A DNA stretch of 64,000 bases from positions 1-64,000 of the IMG/VR virus record IMGVR_UViG_3300036828_000363. One strand, given 5' to 3'. The notes beneath the pieces are model-generated. The model was not told the DNA's origin and did not search any database. It saw nothing but the letters and a program-made list of their open reading frames with translations. This document shows, in pieces, positions 13,479 to 22,282 of this stretch. Position 1 is the stretch's first letter, and every line of letters begins with the position of its first letter. The position numbers were made by a program, and so were the translations under genes. This DNA is from a virus.

Positions 13479-15961
13479 TGTTTGGCTCACTAATTAAGTT
13501 TTCTGGCTGTGACGCTTGTACACTTAAAAAAGAGTGGAATTTTCTTTCGAATCCCCGGATGCCTGTAAGTTATCCCCAAGAAAAATCTGAAGTAAGAATT
13601 TTGGTGATAGGTGAGGCACCGGGTGAGAACGAGGACAAACAAGGTATACCGTTTGTCGGTCTCACAGGTCAGTTTTTACGTGAGTGTATACCGCCTCAGT
13701 GGCGTAAGAAACTTTACTGGACAAATTCCGCTCGGTGTAGACCGCCCAAAAATCGAACTCCGGAAGTTCAGGAACTACTCTGCTGCTCAAAGTACTTAGA
13801 AGAAGACTTAGCTAAGATTCAACCTCACGTCATACTCGGCGTAGGTAGTGTCCCTCTTTCATATTTTCTTCCTGAGCATAACATTACTCAGATGAGAGGA
13901 ACACCGTTTCCGATTACTTTGAATAATGGGCTTACTTGTTGGTACTATCCTATTTTTCATCCGTCCTATGTCATGCAGTCTGGTGGGAAAGATGAAAAAG
14001 AAAATGCCATAGTTCCGACATTCAAGTCGGATATCCGTCGCCTATTCAGCAAGCTGGATTTTTACTCTCAACGTCCTGTAGTAGAACCGCTCCCAAAAAA
14101 GATTCACTTCCCGAAAACAAAAAATGAAGCATGGCACCTGTTTAATAGTTTGGTACGTTCGCCTGCCATAGATATTGAGACATTCAAAAAGAAGCCGTAT
14201 CTGCGTGATGCCCGTATTCTAACCGCGTCTTTCAGTGACGGATACACTACTTTCGCGTTTCCTGTCGGTTGGCCCGGACTCATAGACAATTGGGGGGAAG
14301 AATTTTTAGTCGAAGCTATTCAAAAGTGCGAGTTTTGGATAGCTCACTCAGCCCCGTTTGAACTAGTGTGGTTGTGGTACAAGACTCAAAATCCACGGAT
14401 GGCCTTTGAAGATACGATGGCTATAGGAAGGTATTACCACGAGCGATACGGTATACTTTCACTTGAAGATCAATCTATAGTACATTTAGGCAGGAATTTT
14501 AAGACTGGATTCCAAGCTGAGGATGGTGACAGTAAGCGTTTGCTTGAATACCCGTTGGAAAAAGCGCTCACCTATAACGCTTTGGACTCTTATCCTACCG
14601 CGCTTCTTTACTACAAAAACCTTCTACCATCCGGACAAGAAGTAAACTATAAGCGAACACTTGAGACCATTCGTTCTACCGTGGCTATGGAGCTAATGGG
14701 ATTGCCCGTAAACCTCGAAGCTAGTGTCGCGATGAAGCAACATCTAGCAGCAAAGATGGATGACTACGAATCTAAAGCTAAAGGAATTTCTGAAGTAATC
14801 AGCTATGAGAAAAAAGAAGGTAAGAAATTCGCTATTTCAGCACCGCTTGATGTCGCAGAAGTACTTGCTAACTACTGCGGTTTTAAACTTCCGGTTACAG
14901 AGAAATCGAAGCAATTTTCCACGGATGCAGGTGACCTCGAAAAGTTCGCGGGAGAGCATCCGTTAGTCGATTTGACATTAGACTGGCGTGAAGTATCGAA
15001 GTTGCTTTCTACTTATGTATTACCTATTCTTAAAGGTGAGCTACTGGGAATAGACGGTCTTCTACATGCGGCGTACACCGTAGTATTGACCAAAACTGGA
15101 CGATTATCTTCCGAAGACCCGAACATTCAAAATTTCCCTAAGCGGAAGCATAGCGAGATAAGAAAGCAGATAGTTGCGCCATTCGGGATGGTGATGGTTG
15201 CTTATGACTACGGTCAACTTGAAGCGCGTACTCTGGTGATGGCGAGTGGCGACAAACGGTTCAAGAAAGCTATTTTGCTTAAAGAAGACCTTCACTCAAA
15301 ATGGCGTGATCGAATTATTCAAGTTTACCCGCCATACCTTGACCGTCTCAGGAGTAAGACGGGTGAGACTGAGCTAGAAAAGATTTTAAAGTCTGGCAGG
15401 GATATCATCAAGTCTGACTTTGTCTTTGCGTCACTATACGGTTCAGTGGTAGAATCAGTTGCGAAACGTACCATGCTTCCACTTGAAGTAGCTCGTAAAG
15501 TACAGGGTGAGCTATGGGAAGAATATTCAGAAGCGAAGTTGTGGATAAATGAATGCTTCAAGGGATATCAACAGACGGGTAAAGTGATTACCCTTACGGA
15601 TAGGATTCGCGATACAGTATGTCCCGGCAACGAACCAGTCAACACCGTGATTCAAGGAACCGCCGCAGACATAGTGTTTGAAGCTCAAAACGCTTTGTTC
15701 AACTTAGCTATGGAGCTAAACGACCCTTGTTACGTGCCTAGAGTTAATATTCACGATGATTTAATTTTCTTCCTTCCCGACAATGATGAGTTGTTAGATC
15801 AGTATATACCTAAGATCGGACATGAGATTGTCAAAGTACGCTTTCCATTTATCACCGTGCCTTTAATGACTGAATGTCGCGTAGGCTATGACTGGGATGA
15901 CTTAGAAAAAGTGACGTTGTTCACCGGACAATACTATAGCGATGGTGTGTTAGTTTCGTAG
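13478..15961 (+). CDS. fusion of family 4 uracil-DNA glycosylase and family A DNA polymerase
   Basis: An 827-residue protein from a GTG start. Residues 1-190 are a UDG family 4 domain: Cys11, Cys14, Cys87 and Cys102/103 (iron-sulfur ligands), [17 protein letters not shown] (residues 45-61) and HPS (161-163). Residues about 228-380 are a 3'-5' exonuclease: DIE (232-234), [16 protein letters not shown]. Residues about 400-827 are polymerase A: motif [37 protein letters not shown] and motif [10 protein letters not shown]. It would replicate the phage genome. The glycosylase part could remove or sense uracil ahead of the polymerase. Confidence 0.93.
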   Translation: MFGSLIKFSGCDACTLKKEWNFLSNPRMPVSYPQEKSEVRILVIGEAPGENEDKQGIPFVGLTGQFLRECIPPQWRKKLYWTNSARCRPPKNRTPEVQELLCCSKYLEEDLAKIQPHVILGVGSVPLSYFLPEHNITQMRGTPFPITLNNGLTCWYYPIFHPSYVMQSGGKDEKENAIVPTFKSDIRRLFSKLDFYSQRPVVEPLPKKIHFPKTKNEAWHLFNSLVRSPAIDIETFKKKPYLRDARILTASFSDGYTTFAFPVGWPGLIDNWGEEFLVEAIQKCEFWIAHSAPFELVWLWYKTQNPRMAFEDTMAIGRYYHERYGILSLEDQSIVHLGRNFKTGFQAEDGDSKRLLEYPLEKALTYNALDSYPTALLYYKNLLPSGQEVNYKRTLETIRSTVAMELMGLPVNLEASVAMKQHLAAKMDDYESKAKGISEVISYEKKEGKKFAISAPLDVAEVLANYCGFKLPVTEKSKQFSTDAGDLEKFAGEHPLVDLTLDWREVSKLLSTYVLPILKGELLGIDGLLHAAYTVVLTKTGRLSSEDPNIQNFPKRKHSEIRKQIVAPFGMVMVAYDYGQLEARTLVMASGDKRFKKAILLKEDLHSKWRDRIIQVYPPYLDRLRSKTGETELEKILKSGRDIIKSDFVFASLYGSVVESVAKRTMLPLEVARKVQGELWEEYSEAKLWINECFKGYQQTGKVITLTDRIRDTVCPGNEPVNTVIQGTAADIVFEAQNALFNLAMELNDPCYVPRVNIHDDLIFFLPDNDELLDQYIPKIGHEIVKVRFPFITVPLMTECRVGYDWDDLEKVTLFTGQYYSDGVLVS

Positions 15962-15968
15962 GAATGAA

Positions 15969-16496
15969 ATGGGACGATTCAACGATTTAACTGGCAAACA
16001 GTTTGAGAGACTAACCGCTCTGAGACCTACCGGAGTTAATAATTGTGGAAGTCACATCTGGTCTTGTCTTTGTAGCTGTGGAAAAGAAATTGAAGTGCTA
16101 GGTATTAGTCTAACTAGCGGAAATACTAGAAGTTGTGGATGTCTTAAAAAAGAAAAACCCGCATTTACAAAACATGGGTTATGGAAGACGCGAGAATACG
16201 ATGTTTGGAAAACCATGAAGCAGCGTTGTTTGAATCCTAAAAATAATGGCTACAAATATTATGGTGGACGTGGGATTCAGGTTTGTGAACGCTGGCTAAA
16301 TTCTTTTGAGAATTTCATTTCTGATATGGGCATGAGACCTGCCCCAGAACTTTCCATTGAAAGAATCGACAATGACGGTAACTACGAACCCGGAAATTGT
16401 AGATGGGCAACTCAGAAAGAACAAGCACATAACAGAAGACCTGTTAGAAGAAGGGTTATACCCGCTAGAGTAGTTTTGATTCATAAGGAATATTAG
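15969..16496 (+). CDS. putative HNH/AP2-type homing endonuclease, copy 2
   Basis: A 175-residue paralogue of 6524-7015: the same Cys-rich N-terminus ([11 protein letters not shown] ... SCGCLK) and [20 protein letters not shown] with [22 protein letters not shown]. It sits 7 nt after the polymerase gene, a typical place for free-standing endonuclease genes. The two copies are clearly diverged, so they arrived or duplicated long ago. Confidence 0.75.
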   Translation: MGRFNDLTGKQFERLTALRPTGVNNCGSHIWSCLCSCGKEIEVLGISLTSGNTRSCGCLKKEKPAFTKHGLWKTREYDVWKTMKQRCLNPKNNGYKYYGGRGIQVCERWLNSFENFISDMGMRPAPELSIERIDNDGNYEPGNCRWATQKEQAHNRRPVRRRVIPARVVLIHKEY

Positions 16497-16504
16497 TTAA
16501 TTAA

Positions 16505-16771
16505 ATGAGTGTATACGTAGACCCAATTGCAAAATGGGGTGGAAGTGATACTTTCCACTGGAAAAGCTCATGTCATATGTATGCTGATACGTTGGCAGAG
16601 CTTCACAAAATGGCAATTTCTATTGGACTGAAGCGAGAATGGTTTCAGGACAAAAAGATGCCTCACTATGATTTGGTTCCAGCGAAACGTGTGCTTGCGG
16701 TTAGAAAAGGTGCTATCGAACAAGACTTTCAACAGGCTGTCGTTACTTGGCGGGATAGGGGTTGGCTATGA
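16505..16771 (+). CDS. DUF4031-like small protein
   Basis: An 88-residue protein with MSVYVDPIAKW, CHMYADTLAELHKMAISIGLKREWFQ and MPHYDLVPAKRVLAVRKGAIE. The CHM.AD...LH.MA.RIG...WFQ...PHYD pattern is that of DUF4031, common in phages and actinobacteria. Function unknown. Confidence 0.75.
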   Translation: MSVYVDPIAKWGGSDTFHWKSSCHMYADTLAELHKMAISIGLKREWFQDKKMPHYDLVPAKRVLAVRKGAIEQDFQQAVVTWRDRGWL

Positions 16772-16932
16772 GAATGTGTGAGATAAAAGATTGTACTTGC
16801 GAAGAATCACGTGAGAAGTGGTTCCACAAAGTTATCTTGTCCGGAACCCGTGTCATCCGTTCCGGGTTTAGAATCAGACTCAGAGTTTGTTGTTTTCACG
16901 CGAAGATGGACGATGTGATCCTATCGCCATGA
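16768..16932 (+). CDS. 54-residue Cys-rich protein
   Basis: It starts at the ATGA overlap with the DUF4031 gene. Five cysteines and a histidine (MRMCEIKDCTCEES ... LRVCCFHAKM) suggest a small zinc-binding fold. Confidence 0.55.
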   Translation: MRMCEIKDCTCEESREKWFHKVILSGTRVIRSGFRIRLRVCCFHAKMDDVILSP

Positions 16933-16945
16933 ACTAGGAGTTACT

Positions 16946-17392
16946 ATGGAATGCTTGGATAAAGGTCATCTATACCGAGTCGAAGGTTATGACGGTGGCG
17001 AACCGCAGACAATTCGTTTTCTGAAACGGGTTGGCGAAGGCTATCCGGGTAATGAAGAACCATCGTATGGCGGGACTAACTGCCAAGACGTAATCAGAGT
17101 GTTGATTGACCGGGTAGAATATCTTGATGGTCAGATTCCTTGTGATGAGAATAAACTGATTATCAAGTCACTTGCAAACGCGTTCTGGCAGTTTGAGAAG
17201 CGAGCAGCGGCGCGTCACGGTATCGACTTTCCGTACTCGATTTTCCATCCTGATGACGCCTACAGATTCCCTGTCCAAGAAGACGGTCACATCTACACGC
17301 AGTCACCTATCTTTCAAGCTCTGATTAAAGAAGCTGAGTTTCAACCTTGGAAATGGGATTCTGATGCCGAAAAAGGAAAAGAGAAAACATAA
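16946..17392 (+). CDS. unknown phage protein
   Basis: A 148-residue protein. The N-terminal half (YRVEGYDGGEPQTIRFLKRVGEGYPGN) and the central DVIRVLIDRVEYLDGQ... LANAFWQFEKRAAARHG look conserved in style, but I cannot name the family. It overlaps the clamp-loader start by 1 nt. Confidence 0.65.
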   Translation: MECLDKGHLYRVEGYDGGEPQTIRFLKRVGEGYPGNEEPSYGGTNCQDVIRVLIDRVEYLDGQIPCDENKLIIKSLANAFWQFEKRAAARHGIDFPYSIFHPDDAYRFPVQEDGHIYTQSPIFQALIKEAEFQPWKWDSDAEKGKEKT

Positions 17393-18315
17393 TGTCGCTA
17401 CCGTTGATAACCAAGTACCGTCCCATTGACTTCGATGAAATTTACGGTAACAAAGAAGCTATTGCGTCTTTGAAGGAAATAGTTTCCAGTGATGATCGCC
17501 AACATTCTTATTTGTTCACCGGGCCAACCGGAGTGGGAAAGACAACCCTCGCTCGTATTATAGCGGGTAAGGTAGATGCGTCTATATTGGAGATAGACGC
17601 GGCGTCTCATTCAGGTGTGGATGACATTCGCGGTTTGGTGGAGATGGCGACGTTTCAGCCTATCACGGTACAAAAGAATCGGATGTACATCATTGATGAG
17701 TGCCAAGCTTTGTCGAAGCAGGCGTGGCAAGCTTTGTTGAAACTTTTGGAAGACCCGCCGAAATATTTGTTCATTGCTCTCTGTACCACGGAAACCAGTA
17801 AAGTTCCGGATACGATCAAGACAAGATGTCACCCGTGTACACTAAAAGCAGTCGATGTAAACGACCTTTCCAGACTTTTGGAAGATGTGTGTTCAATTGA
17901 GGGATGGACGGTTGTAGATGACGTTTTTAACGCGATTGTGGTCGCGTCATCCGGGAGTCCACGGAGAGCTTTGGGTATTCTTCAAGCAGGACATTCAGTC
18001 GCGACTCGCGATGAACTTTCAAAGATCATTGTCGGTGTGGATGTAGACAGCACGGCTGTGATTGTGTTGTGTAAGTATCTCATGGCAGGTGGCAAAGACT
18101 GGAAACAGATTCAGGTTCAGCTCGCGGAACTTGCGGACGATGAGGAAGCAATCTATCAGGCCATGAGATATCTAGCGACTTCCGCCATGAAGTCAGAAAA
18201 AGAAGAAGTAGCTAAGAGATACTGGGATTTGTTGGAAGCTTTCTTAGCTAGTGAGAGTACAGAACTTAGATCGAGAATTATGTCCGCAGTTGGTAAAATT
18301 TTGTGGTGGAAGTGA
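17392..18315 (+). CDS. clamp loader ATPase (RFC small subunit / DnaX-like)
   Basis: A 307-residue AAA+ protein with Walker A TGPTGVGKTTLARI, Walker B MYIIDECQALS, sensor region LFIALCTTE and SRC-like KTRCHP. The N-terminal LITKYRPIDFDEIYGN is typical of DnaX/RFC proteins. It should load the clamp encoded at 10.4 kb. No zinc module is seen, so it is closer to RFC-small or T4 gp44 than to DnaX. Confidence 0.9.
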   Translation: MSLPLITKYRPIDFDEIYGNKEAIASLKEIVSSDDRQHSYLFTGPTGVGKTTLARIIAGKVDASILEIDAASHSGVDDIRGLVEMATFQPITVQKNRMYIIDECQALSKQAWQALLKLLEDPPKYLFIALCTTETSKVPDTIKTRCHPCTLKAVDVNDLSRLLEDVCSIEGWTVVDDVFNAIVVASSGSPRRALGILQAGHSVATRDELSKIIVGVDVDSTAVIVLCKYLMAGGKDWKQIQVQLAELADDEEAIYQAMRYLATSAMKSEKEEVAKRYWDLLEAFLASESTELRSRIMSAVGKILWWK

Positions 18316-18334
18316 TTTTCGGAGTATATACTTT

Positions 18335-18563
18335 CAGAGGTATTTATAGTTGGGGATTGAAGTCCGGCGCGCTAGTCCCGACGCCGTAGACCTATCGTGA
18401 AGTAAGGAAAGTTAAGTGAATCACGAGAGTGGTTTGCTGAACGGAGAATGGGAAGACTGCTCATGCGGGTAGTGTGAGTGGTTAGATACCTCACCGGCTT
18501 CACGGTAAAATAATGGGTACATCGGGATCGGTAGTCCCGTTTAATCAGACGTGATATGTACCT
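18335..18563 (+). other. candidate structured RNA / long leader
   Basis: A 300-nt gene gap with several clear stems: CGGCG/CGCCG (18365/18382), CGTGA/TCACG (18396/18421), GTGAG/CTCAC (18474/18490), and GGTACAT/ATGTACC (18516/18556) enclosing CGGGA/TCCCG. The word TAGTCCCG occurs twice (18373 and 18532). I could not match it to a known RNA class. It precedes a leader peptide and a coupled gene. Confidence 0.4.
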
Positions 18564-18586
18564 TCGGGAAGTGAGGTGGCTACCAT

Positions 18587-18619
18587 ATGACTTCAATCTC
18601 CTTCAATCTCCTACTATGA
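18587..18619 (+). CDS. 10-residue leader peptide coupled to the next gene
   Basis: GAGGTGG then ATG at 18587 encodes MTSISFNLLL. Its stop TGA overlaps the ATG of the following gene (ATGA). The following gene has no ribosome site of its own: only CTTCAATCTCC repeats lie upstream. Translational coupling is therefore likely. Confidence 0.5.
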   Translation: MTSISFNLLL

Positions 18620-19134
18620 GTACTGACAACGATTTTATAGAACCGTTTTTTGACACTCAGAGGTATCGATGGCTACGTGTTAAGTTGAACATTGATTTTC
18701 TGCGTATCGATGACGAACTTGCGGAAATCGGTATGTTAATTCAAGAAGCAGGGGAACGTGCGTGTTCTGCGATTGAAGCACGTGATGCTGCAAAAGATGA
18801 GTTAGAACGGGTGAAAGCGAAAGTAGCTGATGATCTTCGTAAACCTATAATTGAGCCGGAGAGTAAACCGGAATATAGATCGGAGGCGAGAATAGCATCT
18901 GAACTTCCTTTAGATGACCGTATACTACAAGCTCAAACTATACTGGGGAAAGCGAAGTTTGACGCCTCACTTTGGGAGAAGCTTACTAGTAATCTTATTA
19001 CGAAATCTTCTTCAATCCGTGCTGCAGCGGACTTAGTTCAAGCGGGATTTTTGACACCGAGCTTCGTCTTGGATAAGAGACGTAGAGAGTTACGGCAACG
19101 TCCGGTTAATCAGTCAGGTGAGACAAGCGGGTAG
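18616..19134 (+). CDS. coiled-coil protein, unknown
   Basis: A 172-residue protein from ATG 18616, overlapping the leader peptide stop. Residues about 15-80 are strongly helical and charged (DDELAEIGMLIQEAGERACSAIEARDAAKDELERVKAKV), probably a coiled coil. It lies just upstream of the SSB and recombinase genes, so a recombination or replication mediator is possible but unproven. Confidence 0.65.
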   Translation: MSTDNDFIEPFFDTQRYRWLRVKLNIDFLRIDDELAEIGMLIQEAGERACSAIEARDAAKDELERVKAKVADDLRKPIIEPESKPEYRSEARIASELPLDDRILQAQTILGKAKFDASLWEKLTSNLITKSSSIRAAADLVQAGFLTPSFVLDKRRRELRQRPVNQSGETSG

Positions 19135-19137
19135 GTT

Positions 19138-19284
19138 ATGTCTTCTTTTTTACATTTGGGTGACGTTTGGCATTTCTTCGTAATAATAATTAGCTTTGTT
19201 TTTCTGTTTTGGGTGGGGCCGAGATTAGCTTCCGCCGCATTCTTTAAGAGTAAAAAGGAGTTTGAAGATGGTAAACGGAACTAG
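19138..19284 (+). CDS. 48-residue single-pass membrane protein
   Basis: ATG 19138 encodes one hydrophobic segment (WHFFVIIISFVFLFWVG) followed by a basic tail (FKSKKEFEDGKRN). The gene overlaps the start of the SSB gene. Function unknown. Confidence 0.6.
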   Translation: MSSFLHLGDVWHFFVIIISFVFLFWVGPRLASAAFFKSKKEFEDGKRN

Positions 19285-20425
19285 TCGGTTCCAGTACAGA
19301 GCACGTTCTACTACTGCTTGGGAAAAGAGAGCAGATCAGCAAGCAGGTGCGTTCATAGGTTTCGTTAAAGATCAGTACAAGCAACTTGAAGTCAGTGACG
19401 ATAACTATGGAAGAATCTTACCGCCCACATGGACAGACCCGGTTCCGGAACATTACGGGTTGGACATCTGGGTTCACTTCAGTGTCGGCCCGCTCAACGC
19501 GACTGTTTTGTGTCCTCTAAAAATGAGGATGAAGCCATGTCCTATCTGTCATGACAGACAGCTCAAAGAAGAGTCAGGCCGTGAAGATGTCAGTGAGTTG
19601 AAACCAAAGCGTCGTGTTTTGGTTTGGTGGTTAGATCGCAAGAATGAATCCCTTGGCGCGCAATATGTTGCTTTACCGTGGACTCTTGATCGTGATATCG
19701 CGGTAGTTTGCCAAGACCCCGGCACGGGCGAGCTGTACTACATCGATGACCCGTACAATGGGTACAATGTTTTCTTCAAGCGTGAAGGAAAGGGACTGAA
19801 TACCAAGTACATCGGTATCCAGCTTGACCGTAAACCGTCAGAAGTTTCTGATGCTGTTTTGAATTACATTATCGAGAATCCGCTTCCAGAAATTCTTCTG
19901 TGGAGAGATTACAACGAGTTGAAAGACTTGTACTCTGGCGCAGAAGCTGCGGCACCACCAGTAGGAACTGGCCAACCCGAGAGACCCTTACAGACTCAGT
20001 TCGCGCCTCAAGGTCAACCTGTACAGGAGCAACCCGCGGCACCTCAGCCGGCACCTGTGGTTCGCCAGCGTGTCGCGATACAACCACGTCCTGAGGCAGC
20101 TCCCGCTCCTACTCCTGCTCCAGCACCCGTGGCAGTGAGACCTATGCCCGCTCCCGCTCCACGACCTGCTCCACCACCGCCACCGCCACCGCAACAAATG
20201 GAGATGGCTGGATTCTGTCCAAAGACACTTGTCTTTGAAGGCAACCGTCTCGGATGTGGGTATGAACCTCATGATGATTCAGTCGAATGTAACTTCGTCA
20301 GAAACCTTGGCCCAGTTGCAGTGAGAGGTAATGGAGGCGCGAGTCCCGCTGCTGTGGCTGCTCAAGCTGGTTCTCCTGCTGAAACGAGAGCGAGTGGACT
20401 TAGAGCACGCTTCGGAAGCAAATAA
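19268..20425 (+). CDS. single-stranded DNA-binding protein (gp32-like) with long Pro/Ala tail
   Basis: A 385-residue protein. ATG 19268 is chosen because AAAAAGGAG lies 7 nt upstream. The first 210 residues (AFIGFVKDQYKQLEV, LDIWVHFSVGPLNATVLCPLKM, CPICHD, RVLVWWLDRKN) match the zinc-containing OB domain of T4 gp32-like SSBs. A long Pro/Ala/Gln linker follows. The C-terminus has another Cys/His cluster (FCPKTLVFEGNRLGCGYEPHDDSVEC). It is followed by a terminator and then the RecA-like gene. Confidence 0.75.
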   Translation: MVNGTSRFQYRARSTTAWEKRADQQAGAFIGFVKDQYKQLEVSDDNYGRILPPTWTDPVPEHYGLDIWVHFSVGPLNATVLCPLKMRMKPCPICHDRQLKEESGREDVSELKPKRRVLVWWLDRKNESLGAQYVALPWTLDRDIAVVCQDPGTGELYYIDDPYNGYNVFFKREGKGLNTKYIGIQLDRKPSEVSDAVLNYIIENPLPEILLWRDYNELKDLYSGAEAAAPPVGTGQPERPLQTQFAPQGQPVQEQPAAPQPAPVVRQRVAIQPRPEAAPAPTPAPAPVAVRPMPAPAPRPAPPPPPPPQQMEMAGFCPKTLVFEGNRLGCGYEPHDDSVECNFVRNLGPVAVRGNGGASPAAVAAQAGSPAETRASGLRARFGSK

Positions 20426-20435
20426 CTGAAAATCG

Positions 20436-20479
20436 AAAGGTGATCTATCGCATCCCATAGGTCACCTTTTAGATTTTTT
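20436..20479 (+). terminator. intrinsic terminator
   Basis: Stem AAAGGTGA/TCACCTTT with an 18-nt loop is followed by TAGATTTTTT. It lies after the SSB gene. Confidence 0.75.
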
Positions 20480-20490
20480 GGGGAGTACCA

Positions 20491-21690
20491 ATGCAACAGC
20501 AAGAGACCGAATTTTTTTCTTCTGGCTCAACGCTTTTGAATTGTGCGCTTGGTGGTGGTTGGGCACGTAGACGTGTATTTAACATAGTGGGCGATAAGAG
20601 TACGGGCAAGACTCTTATTGCGATTGAAAGCTTCGCTAACTTCGTTCAATCAGTTCCTAAACCACGGATGAGATACGGTGAAGCAGAAGCCGCTTTGGAT
20701 GAAATCTTTGCATCCAACTTAGGTCTACCGATGGAAGTAGAAAGGCCAGAAAAGAGACTGGACACGGTAGAAGAATTTCATCAGGACTTGAAGGTATTTC
20801 AAAATAGTTTGAAGGAAGGCGAGTCTGGGTTGTACATCCTCGACTCTCTTGATTCTTTGAGTTCCGACGCCGAGAAAGAAGACAAAGATGCCTACGGTGC
20901 TGGTAAGGCAAAAGAGATGTCTGCTTTCTTTCGTGATATCGTTCGTGAGAATGAGTTATTGGATTGTTCTCTTGGGATTATCTCTCAGATTCGTGATCGG
21001 TTGAACGTTCAATTCGGAGAGCGATATACCCGTTCTGGTGGTCACGCGCTCGACTTCTACTCTTCTCAAATTCTATGGTTAGCTGAAACTGGAAAGATTG
21101 AGAAGACAGTTTTTAACTTGAAGCGAGCGATAGGTGTCAACATTGAAGCTAAGGTTAAAAAATCGAAGGTAGGATTACCTCTTCGCAAGGTAGAATTCCC
21201 TGTCATTTTTAACTATGGTATCGATGACGAAAAAAGCATGATTAACTTTCTCAGTGACATCGGCGTTCTTTCCGCGAAGAAGAAAAAAGCGAAAGTCAAA
21301 AAAGGTGGTAAGGAAGTAAAAGAGGAAGCGGAAGAAGAAGAGGAAGATGATACTGCTGATCCTAAAGATAACAGACCAAAGGCTAGAGACATTATCGCTA
21401 GGGTAGAAAAGGGACGTGAGGATCGTAACTGGAATGACTTAGCTTTATTGAGGGTTGAACTTCGTAATTCTACAAAAAATGCGTGGAAAGAAATTGAAGA
21501 TCGCATCGCTCCGCCTATTCGTAAGTACGATGTTCAGAATCAAATTACACCGATGAAAGTACCAGCTAAACCAGTACCAGTTAGAGCCGCTACTCCTACT
21601 CCTGCCCCGGCCCCTGCCCCGGCTCCAGTCAAGAGAGTGACAATTGCAGCGAGACCACCCGTTAGCGAATTGGTGGAAACCAAAAAGTAA
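20491..21690 (+). CDS. RecA/UvsX-like recombinase
   Basis: A 399-residue protein. Walker A GDKSTGKT is near residue 36, Walker B-like GLYILDSLDSLS near 120, and QIRDRLNVQFGERYTRSGGHALDFYSSQ is the RecA L1/L2-like region. It has an acidic/lysine-rich insert (KKKKAKVKKGGKEVKEEAEEEEED region) and a Pro/Ala C-terminal tail like that of the neighbouring SSB. It should promote strand exchange together with the SSB and SbcCD. Confidence 0.85.
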   Translation: MQQQETEFFSSGSTLLNCALGGGWARRRVFNIVGDKSTGKTLIAIESFANFVQSVPKPRMRYGEAEAALDEIFASNLGLPMEVERPEKRLDTVEEFHQDLKVFQNSLKEGESGLYILDSLDSLSSDAEKEDKDAYGAGKAKEMSAFFRDIVRENELLDCSLGIISQIRDRLNVQFGERYTRSGGHALDFYSSQILWLAETGKIEKTVFNLKRAIGVNIEAKVKKSKVGLPLRKVEFPVIFNYGIDDEKSMINFLSDIGVLSAKKKKAKVKKGGKEVKEEAEEEEEDDTADPKDNRPKARDIIARVEKGREDRNWNDLALLRVELRNSTKNAWKEIEDRIAPPIRKYDVQNQITPMKVPAKPVPVRAATPTPAPAPAPAPVKRVTIAARPPVSELVETKK

Positions 21691-21697
21691 GTAGCTT

Positions 21698-22282
21698 ATG
21701 CCTAAAAGCACAGGCCCGCCAAAAGGTGCGGGTTTTGAGTTAGAAGTCGGTCGCCTTTTAAGTCGTTGGATAACCTCTAAAGAGCGGGATGACCTATTCG
21801 CTCGCTGTGGTGGTTCTGGTGGTACTTATACTCAATACCTCAAAAAAGGTAAGTCAAAAAAAGCTCAACCGGGAGATTTAGTCGCCGTTCGTTCAGAAGG
21901 ATTTGAGATGACATCCCGGTTCATGATCGAATGTAAATTTTGGAAAAACTTGGGGTTTGCGGACTTGCTGCTTGGACTAGGCCCGTGTTTCGAAGAGATG
22001 TCAAAGGCCATGAGACTTGCCCGGTCATCCGGTAAGTTTTGGATGTATGTAATAAAGCAGAATAATTGTCCGATTGTTTTGCTTATGCCTACCGACGCTT
22101 TTTGTGTAGCTATACCGGATAGTATTCGCCACACTAAGATATTTAATGGAACTGTTTACTTGATGCGCTTCAGAGAGTTTATGGATTCTATGACGGTGGA
22201 GAATTTCTTTTCTATTACCAATAAGCAAACTACCTTTACTCAAAGAGTGCCCCTTGTAATCCAAGAGAGGAATACAAGATGA
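21698..22282 (+). CDS. PD-(D/E)XK nuclease, Holliday-junction-resolvase-like
   Basis: A 194-residue protein with GFELEVGRLLSRW, then GDLVAV and FMIECKFWK, which fit the D ... E-x-K core of PD-(D/E)XK enzymes. Its place between a recombinase and the ribonucleotide reductase supports DNA repair or resolution. The exact substrate is unknown. Confidence 0.65.
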   Translation: MPKSTGPPKGAGFELEVGRLLSRWITSKERDDLFARCGGSGGTYTQYLKKGKSKKAQPGDLVAVRSEGFEMTSRFMIECKFWKNLGFADLLLGLGPCFEEMSKAMRLARSSGKFWMYVIKQNNCPIVLLMPTDAFCVAIPDSIRHTKIFNGTVYLMRFREFMDSMTVENFFSITNKQTTFTQRVPLVIQERNTR

